This document shows positions 8,763 to 17,233 of a stretch of DNA of 64,000 nucleotides, in pieces. The position numbers and the translations under genes are program-made. Numbering within the stretch: the first letter of the stretch is position 1; each line of letters opens with the position of its first letter. The notes below the pieces were generated by a model. It was given only the letters and a program-made list of their open reading frames with translations, was not told the origin of the DNA and ran no database searches. Source of the DNA: Exiguobacterium sibiricum 7-3 (GTDB lineage: Bacteria; Bacillota; Bacilli; Exiguobacteriales; Exiguobacteriaceae); the NCBI RefSeq assembly GCF_000620865.1, contig NZ_KK211190.1, positions 1,625,971 through 1,689,970 of the forward strand, written 5' to 3'.

Positions 8763-9815
8763 GTGCAGTCTGTCTCAAACGAAATCACGCAGTTCCGTGG
8801 AACACACTATGAATTCGGCCGCGAACAGGGGCGCTACGTCAAACGAAATGAACTGCTTCATAACCGCGAAGACAACTGGAAGATCCGGGTTCCGCGTTTT
8901 CAGGTCGATCCCGTCGAAACGAAAGAAATGTTCTTACGCTATGCCCCGCACATCTGGGACGAATTACTTGGCTTACAGGATGAACTGCAATTATCACTCG
9001 CCGATACATTGCTCCACTTTGGTCATTACCGGGTTGAAGGACCAAAAAGTGGCTGTTCGATCATGACCGGCGATAATTTCCTCGTCCGCAACTACGATTA
9101 TCATCCGATGACATACGACGGACGGTTTTCTGTCTTCCAACCGACCGACGGCGGTTCCGCCATCATAGGACCGGCGTCCCGCGTCACGGGACGGATGGAC
9201 GGGATGAACGAACATGGTCTCGCGATGGGCTACAATTTCATCAACCGCCGCCGGCCCGGTGACGGCTTCGTCAGTTTCATGATCGGACGGATCATCCTCG
9301 AGATGTGTACTTCCGTCGATGACGCGATTTCGCTCGTCAAGGAGATGCCGCACCGCGGATCGTTCAGTTATGTCGTCCATGACCGGTCAAACCGCTCATT
9401 CGTCATCGAGGCGACAGCCCGTGACATCGAAGTCCGGGAGACGAATCTCTGTACGAATCATTTTGATTTGCTGCAACATGAAAACCGGTTCCACCTCGAC
9501 GACTCGAAACGGCGGATGATGGAGCTGAAGACTCACCAGCACATGATCCAAGATGCAGAATCGGCGTTCCGGCTGTTGAACGATTCCGATAAAGGAGTTT
9601 TCTCCGACCTGTACAGTCACTGGGCAGGAACGATTCATACATCGGCCTATTTCCCGTCCGACATGAAAGTCTGGTTCGCTTTAGGAGGCGACCAACAACC
9701 GGTCGAGTTTGACTTTAAGGACTGGCTGGCTGGAAATGACTTTACGTCGACACATATCAACGGTGAACTCGAAACCGATATCCAGTTCGCCAACACCCTT
9801 CAGACCTGGCGCTGA
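8763..9815 (+). CDS. C45 family autoproteolytic acyltransferase/amidohydrolase
   Basis: This 350-residue protein belongs to the Ntn-hydrolase family related to acyl-CoA:6-aminopenicillanate acyltransferase (peptidase C45). Members cut themselves to expose an N-terminal Cys nucleophile; here that is Cys98, in the motif SGCSIMTGDNFLVRNYDYHP (SGC|S, with the NYD region after it). Later blocks GMNEHGLAMGYN and SYVVHDRSN fit the family. GTG at 8763 is favoured over GTG 8754, because AAAGGAG overlaps the latter and is 8 nt from the former. Substrates of bacillus members are mostly unknown; amide or lactam hydrolysis is likely. It is a single-gene unit. Confidence 0.85.
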   Translation: MQSVSNEITQFRGTHYEFGREQGRYVKRNELLHNREDNWKIRVPRFQVDPVETKEMFLRYAPHIWDELLGLQDELQLSLADTLLHFGHYRVEGPKSGCSIMTGDNFLVRNYDYHPMTYDGRFSVFQPTDGGSAIIGPASRVTGRMDGMNEHGLAMGYNFINRRRPGDGFVSFMIGRIILEMCTSVDDAISLVKEMPHRGSFSYVVHDRSNRSFVIEATARDIEVRETNLCTNHFDLLQHENRFHLDDSKRRMMELKTHQHMIQDAESAFRLLNDSDKGVFSDLYSHWAGTIHTSAYFPSDMKVWFALGGDQQPVEFDFKDWLAGNDFTSTHINGELETDIQFANTLQTWR

Positions 9816-9822
9816 AGACAGT

Positions 9823-9863
9823 AAAACACCTCGGTTGTCCGCTTGGAACAACCGAGGTGTTTT
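9823..9863. terminator. Bidirectional terminator
   Basis: A long hairpin (AAAACACCTCGGTTGT / ACAACCGAGGTGTTTT with one bulge) separates the C45 peptidase gene and the convergent GNAT gene and has A/T-rich flanks on both sides. Confidence 0.85.
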
Positions 9864-9868
9864 GTGTG

Positions 9869-10342
9869 TCAGTTCAATGTTTTCGTCATATGTAAATCCG
9901 TCGTAACGAATCCGGTCGTTTCATAAAGATGAATCGCCCGGGTGTTATGAGCAAAGACGTGTAATTTGATTTTTTTAATGTTCATCCGCCGGGCGACCTG
10001 TTCAAGCATCTCGATCGCTTGCCGTCCATACCCTTTCCCTTGATGATCTTCTTCGATTTTGAAATCAAAGATAAAGGCGGTTCGACCGTGCGTCGATTCA
10101 CTTAATTGAAACCAGATCATGCCGACGGGTGGCTGTTCGGTGTCGTCCAAAATCGAAAATAGATAATGCTGTTTCGTGTGAATCCCGTCCGGTAATAATT
10201 GACCGTACTCCGCTGCCGAGCGGTCAACGGCTTCGACTTCTGCCCATGTCCCGGCCTTGACCTTCTCCTCGGCATATTCTTTGATCGCTCCCGGTAGATA
10301 TGCTGCATATGCCGTTTCCGACATTTTTTCAAATTGAATCAT
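9869..10342 (-). CDS. GNAT family N-acetyltransferase
   Basis: This 157-residue Acetyltransf_1-type enzyme has acetyl-CoA binding motif A visible as EDHQGKGYGRQAIEMLEQ (Q/RxxGxG/A), followed by IKLHVFAHNTRAIHLYETTGF, the classic motif B with the Asn-Ala-Tyr-like region. The ATG at 10340-10342 lies 7 nt after GGGGG. It sits 18 bp downstream of a second acetyltransferase gene and is probably co-transcribed with it. The acceptor substrate is unknown. Confidence 0.85.
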   Translation of the reverse strand: MIQFEKMSETAYAAYLPGAIKEYAEEKVKAGTWAEVEAVDRSAAEYGQLLPDGIHTKQHYLFSILDDTEQPPVGMIWFQLSESTHGRTAFIFDFKIEEDHQGKGYGRQAIEMLEQVARRMNIKKIKLHVFAHNTRAIHLYETTGFVTTDLHMTKTLN

Positions 10343-10360
10343 CGTCAATCCCCCTTTGTT

Positions 10361-10948
10361 TCAGTTCGAACGGTTGTCTGTCTGCAGTTCGGCCCCAATG
10401 AAATCGTGTGACCAATCCCGTGCAAGCATCGCGTAAACGGCAACATCATGATACGTGTCATATAACTTTTCCGCATCCCGAAGGATTCCTTCCTGCTGAA
10501 AACCTAAACGTTCCGGTATCTTCCGGCTTCGTGTATTGCCGACCGCGCATTCAATGACGACCCGGTTCAGTTGTAATGTCGTAAAACAATAGTCTGTGAT
10601 AAATGCGACGACAGTCGTCATCAATCCTTTGCTGCGCCCGTTCCCGGTCAAATAATACCCGATCGACGTTTGCCGTAACATCTGATTGATTTCGTGTAAG
10701 GCAATCGTCCCGACGAGTTCGCCCTCAAAATAGATCCCGCAGGCAAAGCCGTTGCCGTTCGCATAGTCCGTCAACCAGGCCGGAATGATTTCGTTCCGGT
10801 AGATGTCGGGTCCCGTCGCTCCGTCGACCCAGCCGAGCCATTGGCGCAAGTGGTCCCGGTTCGCGTCAATCAACGCATACAGCGCGTCGGCGTCCTGGCG
10901 TTCGATTAATTTCAAACTTAATTGATTGGTAATATGGTGCATGAACAT
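10361..10948 (-). CDS. GNAT N-acetyltransferase, RimL-like
   Basis: This 195-residue enzyme is close in layout to RimL/YdaF ribosomal-protein serine acetyltransferases, with the start NQLSLKLIERQDADALYALI, a middle IALHEINQMLRQTSIGYYL, and the RSKGLMTTVVAFITDYCF / NTRSRKIPERLGFQQEGILRDAEK acetyl-CoA region. It could acetylate a protein N-terminus or a small molecule. It is first of a two-gene acetyltransferase operon. A 27-bp perfect dyad lies immediately upstream (10968-10994). Confidence 0.85.
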   Translation of the reverse strand: MFMHHITNQLSLKLIERQDADALYALIDANRDHLRQWLGWVDGATGPDIYRNEIIPAWLTDYANGNGFACGIYFEGELVGTIALHEINQMLRQTSIGYYLTGNGRSKGLMTTVVAFITDYCFTTLQLNRVVIECAVGNTRSRKIPERLGFQQEGILRDAEKLYDTYHDVAVYAMLARDWSHDFIGAELQTDNRSN

Positions 10949-10967
10949 GTTTCGTCACTCCTTATGT

Positions 10968-10994
10968 AACGTCTAAAGCTATACTTTAGACGTT
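10968..10994. promoter_or_regulatory. 27-bp perfect dyad upstream of the acetyltransferase operon
   Basis: Eleven-base arms AACGTCTAAAG / CTTTAGACGTT surround a 5-base centre. No T run follows, so it is not a normal terminator. Its centre (TATAG on the minus strand) is placed where a -10 element of the acetyltransferase operon would be, which suggests an operator; it could also act as a 3' hairpin for the operon ending at 11000. Confidence 0.5.
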
Positions 10995-10999
10995 GACGC

Positions 11000-11752
11000 T
11001 CAAAATACCTGCTTGAGAATCTGTTCTTGACTCGATTGCGACAAATTTTTATGAATGACCTGTTTTGGTTTGGTCGTTAAGGCCTGCTCGAGGAAGTTCG
11101 CTTGCGACCGTTCGCCGATGACGATGATCTGCTCCCAACCGAGCGACCGGTTTAATTTTTCGACCTCTCCCGATAATTCCCGGTAAAACCGTTCTGCCTG
11201 CTGTTCGACCCGATCGCGGAAATCGTCCGTCTGATTGCTGCTTGAAGCGCCGCTCCGCCCGCTCCGTCCCTGGTACCGACGCCATTGACCGGTATCGAGA
11301 TCCAGTTCATACTCGTGCGCCGCGTCCACTTCGCCGAGGCGGACGTCAAGAACGGTCGCGGAATCAAGATGCGTCAAAACGATACCGGTCCGAGGGAATT
11401 GTTGGTCCAGTACTTCGAGTTGATTAAGATTTGGTTTAGCGTAATAACTGATTTCATCCGTTACATCGAGCTGGAGCAAATAGACTTCATGGAGCGAATC
11501 ATCACTTGAGACAAAAGCGACGATACTCCGCAGTAAATCCGTCCGCTGATTGTTGACGGCTTGTTCCAGTTTCGTAAAAACCGCTTCGACAGCCTTTTTA
11601 TCATCCTGTTCCGTCAACAGGTGTTTCTTTTCATTACGAAGAATCGTCTCCCACTGATTCCGCTTATCCGGTGCCGTGCTCAGATACACCGACAAGACAT
11701 GCGTCGACCCGTCAAATTCCTTTAACCGTTTGATATCTTCTCCAAGTCCCAT
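11000..11752 (-). CDS. VLRF1-family aeRF1-type release factor homologue
   Basis: This 250-residue protein resembles the bacterial homologues of archaeal/eukaryotic release factor 1 (baeRF/VLRF1 group). It starts GLGEDIKRLKEFDGSTHVLSVYLS, a typical opening for this family, and has a Rossmannoid core (GIVLTHLDSATVLDVRLGEV, later EQIIVIGERSQANFL). Residues 161-172 form a flexible Gly/Ser/Arg loop (QGRSGRSGASSS), roughly where release-factor relatives carry the catalytic loop. Members are proposed to hydrolyse peptidyl-tRNA on stalled ribosomes, but experimental data in bacilli are scarce. It is last in a tight five-gene operon, starting 13 bp after the previous gene. Confidence 0.65.
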   Translation of the reverse strand: MGLGEDIKRLKEFDGSTHVLSVYLSTAPDKRNQWETILRNEKKHLLTEQDDKKAVEAVFTKLEQAVNNQRTDLLRSIVAFVSSDDSLHEVYLLQLDVTDEISYYAKPNLNQLEVLDQQFPRTGIVLTHLDSATVLDVRLGEVDAAHEYELDLDTGQWRRYQGRSGRSGASSSNQTDDFRDRVEQQAERFYRELSGEVEKLNRSLGWEQIIVIGERSQANFLEQALTTKPKQVIHKNLSQSSQEQILKQVF

Positions 11753-11765
11753 GATAATGCCCCCT

Positions 11766-12935
11766 TTAATAAATGAATGACGCTAAAATCCCGGTGATAA
11801 AGACGGATGTGATCGTGACCGTCGAGAAGCCGGCAACGACCATCTTCGGTAAAATCTCATCTTCAATGATCTGGACCTCGTCTTCCGTCTCTCCGATATT
11901 TTTAGCTGCTTCCTGACTGAGAATCAATGTACCGGGAAAACCATATAGTGACGTCAAACCGATTGCGATCGCCATCGGGTACGAATAACCGAGGAATTTC
12001 CCGGCAAGCATCGCGAACAACACGATCCCGAGTACACCAAGGATGAAGGCGATCAACAGTGGCACAAACAGTTCGACGAGATCCGCAAATGACGTCGTTG
12101 CGAGTGGTCCGAAGATAATCAGTAAAATCGCAAGCATCATCAGACCGTAAGCATCAATTCCGTTCAAGACGTTTGGTTTCAAGACGCCGGTCGCCCGTAA
12201 AGCAATCCCGAGTAATAAGGCAATGACAAACGTATTGAGCCAGCCGTTCGTCAAACCACTGAGGAAGGACGAGACGATGACGACGACACCGACGACAAAC
12301 AACGTTCCGGCCGTCGTTTGAAACGGTTCCGGCAATATCGTTTGTTTATCGGATGATTCCGCCGGATCGATTGCTGCTTTTTTCGTGATGCTGCCATCCC
12401 GGACTCCGTCACGAATCCGCAACGCTTCCTTGCGCAGAATGACCGACGTCAGTGGAAAACCAATCAGCCCTTGTAAGGCGGCAATCAAGACCGGAAAGAC
12501 AGCGACCGAGATCAATCCGGCGTTGAGCGCTTGTTCCTGGACGATGATGACGGAAATCGTCCCACCGCTGACCGCGGCAATCGCGCTGAGGACGTAATTC
12601 GTATCAAGGAACAGCCGGCCGATCGTAAAGAGTAATACACTGATCCCGATCACCGCTGAAACCCCGATCAGAAACGTTTTCCACTGCCGTTTAAATTCAT
12701 CGAGACTGATGAGCGTTCCGAGATGGACGATGATCATCCCGACGACGGTCTGTCCGAGTGGCAGCAAAGCTGATGTCGGCAGGAGATCTTCCGGGAACAG
12801 GTTGGTCTTGAATCCGATCAAGAAGATGATGGAAGCAACAAATAAGGAAGATAATAAGGCCTTTGTTTTTTTCGAGATATAATCGCTGACCGTCCAGATG
12901 AGCATGATGATCGTAAAGGCAATAATCGGTTGCAT
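11766..12935 (-). CDS. Polytopic membrane carrier, GltS-like
   Basis: This 389-residue protein has about 10-11 predicted transmembrane helices. Its two halves each carry a Gly-rich hairpin-like segment (AIAAVSGGTISVIIVQEQAL and AIGLTSLYGFPGTLILSQEA), like the glutamate:sodium symporter (GltS/ESS) and related secondary carriers. A cytosolic loop (residues about 170-200) is polar. The C-terminal part contains an acidic patch (GETEDEVQIIEDEILP). I cannot name the substrate. It is the fourth gene of the operon 15875 to 11000, between the YitT protein and the release-factor-like protein. Confidence 0.6.
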   Translation of the reverse strand: MQPIIAFTIIMLIWTVSDYISKKTKALLSSLFVASIIFLIGFKTNLFPEDLLPTSALLPLGQTVVGMIIVHLGTLISLDEFKRQWKTFLIGVSAVIGISVLLFTIGRLFLDTNYVLSAIAAVSGGTISVIIVQEQALNAGLISVAVFPVLIAALQGLIGFPLTSVILRKEALRIRDGVRDGSITKKAAIDPAESSDKQTILPEPFQTTAGTLFVVGVVVIVSSFLSGLTNGWLNTFVIALLLGIALRATGVLKPNVLNGIDAYGLMMLAILLIIFGPLATTSFADLVELFVPLLIAFILGVLGIVLFAMLAGKFLGYSYPMAIAIGLTSLYGFPGTLILSQEAAKNIGETEDEVQIIEDEILPKMVVAGFSTVTITSVFITGILASFIY

Positions 12936-12950
12936 ACGTGTTCCTCCCTT

Positions 12951-13790
12951 TTAGACGACCGGTTGGTAGTTAAACCCGAGACCATGAACGTCGGCGACAT
13001 TGTAGACGATGATGAAGGAACCGCGGTCAATTTGATGGATTGCTCGGATGACAGCGGCATATTCGGAACGTTTCATGACGACCATCAGCATTTTTTTCTG
13101 TTCTCCCGAGTAGCCGCCTTCAACAGTGAAAACAGTCATCCCCCGGTCAAGCGACGTCAACAGGTAATTGCGGATCTCGTCCGCATGCAACTCACTCGTG
13201 ACGAAGATCGCTTTTTTCCGTTCAAGCCCGATTTCGATATAGCCCATCACAAACGTCGTGATGACGATCGAGGCGACAGCAAACAAAAACTCTTCCAGAC
13301 CAAAGACGAAGATGTTAAAGACGACAATCGTCGCATCGGTCAAAAAATAGCCGACGGACGTATTCAGCTTAAAGTATTTATGAAAAATCAACGGTGGAAT
13401 CGTCGTCCCGCCGCTTGACGCTCCGAACCAATAAAGCGTAGCGACACCGATCGCAAACAGCACACTGCCAAAGGCGACCGAGAAGAAGCGGTCGGAGACA
13501 ATCATCGTTTCCGGAATGATTCCTAGTGCAAGAGGCAACATCAGACTGCCGAGAACGGACTTTAAGAAGACTTCTTTGCCCAAAAACACGAAGGCAAACA
13601 ATAACATCAACAGATTGAGAACCAAGACGACAATCGAACGGTCAATACCCAACACTTCTTCCAGCAGAATCCCGATTCCGGTGACTCCGCCCGCTGCGAC
13701 ATGATGTGGTCCTAAAAAGAGATTGATGCCGGCAGCGAGGACAAAAATTGCCAGGATAATCAAAACGGTTTCACGAAACAGTTTCATCAC
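12951..13790 (-). CDS. YitT family membrane protein (DUF161 + DUF2179)
   Basis: This 279-residue protein has five or six N-terminal transmembrane helices (residues about 8-180), including the family signature GPHHVAAGGVTGIGILLEE and the ASSGGTT segment. A cytoplasmic C-terminal DUF2179 domain follows (about 195-275: FVTSELHADEIRNYLLTSLDRGMTVFTVEGGYSG). YitT proteins are widespread in bacilli and of unknown biochemical role. It starts 9 bp after the peptidase stop, third in the operon. Confidence 0.9.
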   Translation of the reverse strand: MMKLFRETVLIILAIFVLAAGINLFLGPHHVAAGGVTGIGILLEEVLGIDRSIVVLVLNLLMLLFAFVFLGKEVFLKSVLGSLMLPLALGIIPETMIVSDRFFSVAFGSVLFAIGVATLYWFGASSGGTTIPPLIFHKYFKLNTSVGYFLTDATIVVFNIFVFGLEEFLFAVASIVITTFVMGYIEIGLERKKAIFVTSELHADEIRNYLLTSLDRGMTVFTVEGGYSGEQKKMLMVVMKRSEYAAVIRAIHQIDRGSFIIVYNVADVHGLGFNYQPVV

Positions 13791-13799
13791 CCGGCCCCC

Positions 13800-14930
13800 T
13801 TACGCTGACGGATCTGGGAAGGACGGCATCTGCCGGACCAGTTCCAAGGCAAAAACGACGGCTTGTTCGAATTCGGTGATTGGAATATATTCTTCGACCG
13901 TATGAATCTCTTCATAACCGATCGACACATTGACGACGACTTTGCCTTGTTCATTAAAAACGTTAGCATCCGTGCCACCACCACTCCGTTCAAACCGGGC
14001 AGGACGACCGATGGTTTCCAGACAGTGTTTGGCATGTGCGAGCAACGGATGGTCGTCTTCAAAATGATAGCCGGTGATGAGCGGTGTCGCCTTGAAGTCG
14101 AGTTTAGCGCCGAATCGTGTCACCTCCTCGTTTAAAATCGTTTCGATTGCTTCGACCTGATCGAGACACTTTTGATGATTAAACGAGCGGACTTCCGCGA
14201 CGAGCTCGAGGTGTTCCATGACGACATTCATCGCCGTCCCACCCTTCACCTGACCGATGTTCGCCGTCGTTTCGTGATCGATTCGCCCCAGTTTCATCCG
14301 GCTGATCGCTTGGGCCGCGACTTCAATCGCCGAAATCCCTTTTTCCGGCTCAAGTCCGGCATGGGCAGCGCGACCGGTCAGACGGATATCCAAGCGATAC
14401 ATCGACGGGCTCGTCGTGATAATGCCGCCGACCGGTCCGCCGTTATCGAGGACGTAACCAAATTTCGCCTGCAGCATCGACATATCGACCGCCTTGGCAC
14501 CAAGGAGCCCGACTTCTTCTCCGGCTGTCAGGATAAATTCGATCGGACCGTGCCGAATCTGCTGTTCTTTTAAACGTTTGACCAACTCCAGCATGATAGC
14601 GATTCCGGCCTTATCGTCCGCGCCAAGGATCGTCGTTTGATCGGACTGAATCCGTCCGTCCCGTTCAAGCGGATGAATGCCTTGACCGGGAGACACCGTA
14701 TCCATATGTGACGAGAAAAAGACCGGTTCGATCGACGTGTCTCCGTCGAGCCGAGCAACGAAGTTATTGGCGCCCAGTCCCGTCTTTTCTTTCGTCGCAT
14801 CTTCGTCGATGGTCAGACCAAGCGCCTGAAAACGCCCGATCAAGTCCTGTTGAAACGGACCTTCCGCATAAGATACGGAGTCGATTTTAACCAGTTCCAT
14901 GAATTCTTGGATCAGTCGTGTCGTTGACAT
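13800..14930 (-). CDS. M20 family tripeptidase-like metallopeptidase (PepT2/YqjE type)
   Basis: This 376-residue di-zinc exopeptidase of the peptidase T / YqjE group has readable metal ligands: His75 and catalytic Asp77 (SSHMDTV), bridging Asp105 (GADDKAG), catalytic Glu138 with ligand Glu139 (TAGEEVGL), Asp162 (LDNGG) and His343 (YEEIHT). The lid domain is about residues 175-290. All catalytic positions are intact, so it should cleave short peptides in the cytoplasm. It is second in the operon, after the CDF-like transporter, and could be supplied with metal by it, though this is speculation. Confidence 0.88.
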   Translation of the reverse strand: MSTTRLIQEFMELVKIDSVSYAEGPFQQDLIGRFQALGLTIDEDATKEKTGLGANNFVARLDGDTSIEPVFFSSHMDTVSPGQGIHPLERDGRIQSDQTTILGADDKAGIAIMLELVKRLKEQQIRHGPIEFILTAGEEVGLLGAKAVDMSMLQAKFGYVLDNGGPVGGIITTSPSMYRLDIRLTGRAAHAGLEPEKGISAIEVAAQAISRMKLGRIDHETTANIGQVKGGTAMNVVMEHLELVAEVRSFNHQKCLDQVEAIETILNEEVTRFGAKLDFKATPLITGYHFEDDHPLLAHAKHCLETIGRPARFERSGGGTDANVFNEQGKVVVNVSIGYEEIHTVEEYIPITEFEQAVVFALELVRQMPSFPDPSA

Positions 14931-14945
14931 CGGAGTCCCTCCTAT

Positions 14946-15875
14946 TCATTCCGCCCATTTACGATTAGCCGTAAACGCGACGGTGAGCCACTTGGTTTGC
15001 GGCAACCATTCAAGTGCCGCGTCGATTTGTTCACGTATCAAATCTTGTTCCAGAATCGAATCGTAGCGGTAGTTTTTGGCGACAATCAGATCAATTTCGA
15101 TGAAAATCAGACTGCCTGTTTTGGAAATCCGGAGGTACATATCGTCGACTTCGTATTCATCGACGATTTTGGCGACACTCTGTTTGATGTCAATCATCAA
15201 CCGTTCACTCGTCGACATCCCAAGCATTTCCCGCATCGCTTGAACCATCTCCTTGACCGGATAACGAATCAGAAACAAGACGATCAGCATCAGCATGACC
15301 GGATCGACGTACCGGGCGACGTTTTCAAAAGACAACCAAGTCGCAATTCCAGCGATTCCGTAACCGGCGACTGCACCGATTCCCATGATGACGGTCAGAC
15401 GCCACTGTTCGACTTCCGCTGTCGCTAAAATCGAACGTGCGGACCGATTGAGTTGCTTCAGGTGGCGGTATACGACAAGCGCAATCAAGGCACTGATTGT
15501 CAGATAGCCGATGACAAATCCCAGTTCGACCGGATCACCACCCGACCGAATCGTGTCGATGGCAGCGACAAATGCGTAAATAAGTAGGAGAAAGACGATG
15601 AGATATTGAAAGAAAACAAGAATGGGTTCCAATGATTCTTTGCCAAACGGGAAGTGGACATCATCCTTGACGGTGATGAACCGACCACCTCGAAGCGAAA
15701 AAACACTTAAGACGACACTCAGCAAGGCATAAAGTCCGTCAAACAGAACAAATGAGGAAGAAAGAAGGAATCCGGCGGCAATGCCAAACACCGATAAGAA
15801 AAGAGAACTAAAGATGGAACGTTGCAACAACCGGTCTTCGATGACCGGATCTTTTACTTGCGCCAACCGCTTCAC
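14946..15875 (-). CDS. Cation diffusion facilitator (CDF)-like transporter with altered metal site
   Basis: This 309-residue protein has six transmembrane segments and a C-terminal alpha/beta cytoplasmic domain (about 215-305), the CDF architecture. The TM1-TM2 region (SFVLFDGLYALLSVVLS) and the conserved FPFGKESLEP block identify the family. Of the usual tetrahedral metal site (H/DxxxD in TM2 and HxxxD in TM5), only Asp46 is obvious; the +4 position is Ala50, and the TM5 region reads ATAEVEQWRLT instead of an H-D pair. It may transport a different ion or not transport Zn/Mn at all. It is first gene of the five-gene operon. Confidence 0.7.
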   Translation of the reverse strand: MKRLAQVKDPVIEDRLLQRSIFSSLFLSVFGIAAGFLLSSSFVLFDGLYALLSVVLSVFSLRGGRFITVKDDVHFPFGKESLEPILVFFQYLIVFLLLIYAFVAAIDTIRSGGDPVELGFVIGYLTISALIALVVYRHLKQLNRSARSILATAEVEQWRLTVIMGIGAVAGYGIAGIATWLSFENVARYVDPVMLMLIVLFLIRYPVKEMVQAMREMLGMSTSERLMIDIKQSVAKIVDEYEVDDMYLRISKTGSLIFIEIDLIVAKNYRYDSILEQDLIREQIDAALEWLPQTKWLTVAFTANRKWAE

Positions 15876-16090
15876 CTCCCATAACGGAAGTGGCTATCAG
15901 GTCTGCTAAACGATGACAGCATGACACATCTCTGAACAATGAATCGAAGTTAGTTTATGATTACCCCATTTTTTAAGCAAATAACATTTAAATGTGAAAA
16001 AGCACATATCTTTCAGAATTTTCACGCTATTTTCAGCAATTTCGGGGAAAGGATACAACATGCCACTTATTTTCGAGGGAGGAGATTGCC

Positions 16091-17233
16091 TTGTCCGGAT
16101 TGATTTCCAATCGTTCCTTTCGTATCGGTCTGTTCATCCTGCTTGTCCTTGGCATCATCTATATGGCACGACAGGTCGACTTTCTCTTTTACCCGTTACT
16201 CGTCCTGTTTACGACGATTTTCACCCCGTTCATCATCGCCGGGATTTTATTTTACCTCTCCGTCGGTTTCGTCGATTCACTCGAACGTCGTCTGCGTTCG
16301 CGCAAACTGGCAATTTTCATCGTCTTGATTTTGTTGCTTGCGCTCATCATCGTATTTCTTTTGACGTTATTCCCGCTGATCACGAAACAGCTTTTTGCGT
16401 TCATCAGTGCCGTACCCGGTTTTGCTGAACGTCTGTACACACAATCCCTGTCGCTTTATGCCAAATACGGGACGTCGATTCCGTCACTCGAGAGCCAGTT
16501 TTCATCGGTCGAAAGTTCGATGAAAAGCGCGACTACACTCCTCGGGAACGTCTTTTCCTCGATTGCCGGCTCTGTGCTTTGGCTGATTCAGTTGATTGCC
16601 TCGACCGTTTTCACGTTATTCATCGCACTTTTTTTATACGTCTTCATGTTGGTCGACGGAAAAAAATTACCGAATGCGCTGGTCCAGTTCATCCCGATCA
16701 GTTACCGCAAGGAAGCCCTGCTGATTTTAAAAGACATGAACGGGACGATCCGCTCTTACGTCCGGGCGCAACTGATCGTCTGTACATTCGTCGGGAGTCT
16801 CGCGACACTTGTCCTATGGTGGCTTGATGTCCCGTACTTCTTACCGCTTGGTCTGTTCATCTTCGCGACGAATATCATCCCGTACCTCGGACCGTTCCTT
16901 GGCGCTGCGCCGGCTGTCTTGATCGGCTTCTTGGATGAACCAATCAAAGGCTTATATGTCATCATCGGCATCACGATCGTCCAGCAACTTGATGCTAATG
17001 TCATCTCCCCGCTCGTTCAGGGAAAATCCTTGAAGGTACATCCGATTACGATTACGGTCGTCCTGCTCGTCGCCGGGCAACTGGCGGGAATTCTCGGTAT
17101 GTTGCTGGCCGTCCCGTTTTACGCCGTCGCGAAGGTCACGGTGCTCAACATCATTAAACTCGCGCAACTTCGGAAAATGGCGTTACGGACGGACAAACCA
17201 GTTCCGGATCGTGTCCCGGAAGATCCAACCTAA
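16091..17233 (+). CDS. AI-2E family transporter (YtvI/PerM-like)
   Basis: This 380-residue protein has about eight membrane segments, with the family pattern of paired N-terminal helices, a middle soluble region (about 130-165) and a C-terminal module ending in AVPFYAVAKVTVLNIIK. The signature TNIIPYLGPFLGAAPAV is present near residues 258-275. Family members include the TqsA AI-2 exporter and Na+/H+-antiport-type proteins, so the substrate is open. It starts with TTG preceded by GGAGGAG at 7 nt. Its last 51 bp overlap the convergent dedA-type gene. Confidence 0.88.
   Translation: MSGLISNRSFRIGLFILLVLGIIYMARQVDFLFYPLLVLFTTIFTPFIIAGILFYLSVGFVDSLERRLRSRKLAIFIVLILLLALIIVFLLTLFPLITKQLFAFISAVPGFAERLYTQSLSLYAKYGTSIPSLESQFSSVESSMKSATTLLGNVFSSIAGSVLWLIQLIASTVFTLFIALFLYVFMLVDGKKLPNALVQFIPISYRKEALLILKDMNGTIRSYVRAQLIVCTFVGSLATLVLWWLDVPYFLPLGLFIFATNIIPYLGPFLGAAPAVLIGFLDEPIKGLYVIIGITIVQQLDANVISPLVQGKSLKVHPITITVVLLVAGQLAGILGMLLAVPFYAVAKVTVLNIIKLAQLRKMALRTDKPVPDRVPEDPT

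Noticed and set aside
14172-14573. Open frame antisense to the PepT-like peptidase
   Set aside because: It is a shadow of an intact enzyme gene with all catalytic residues; no start signal.
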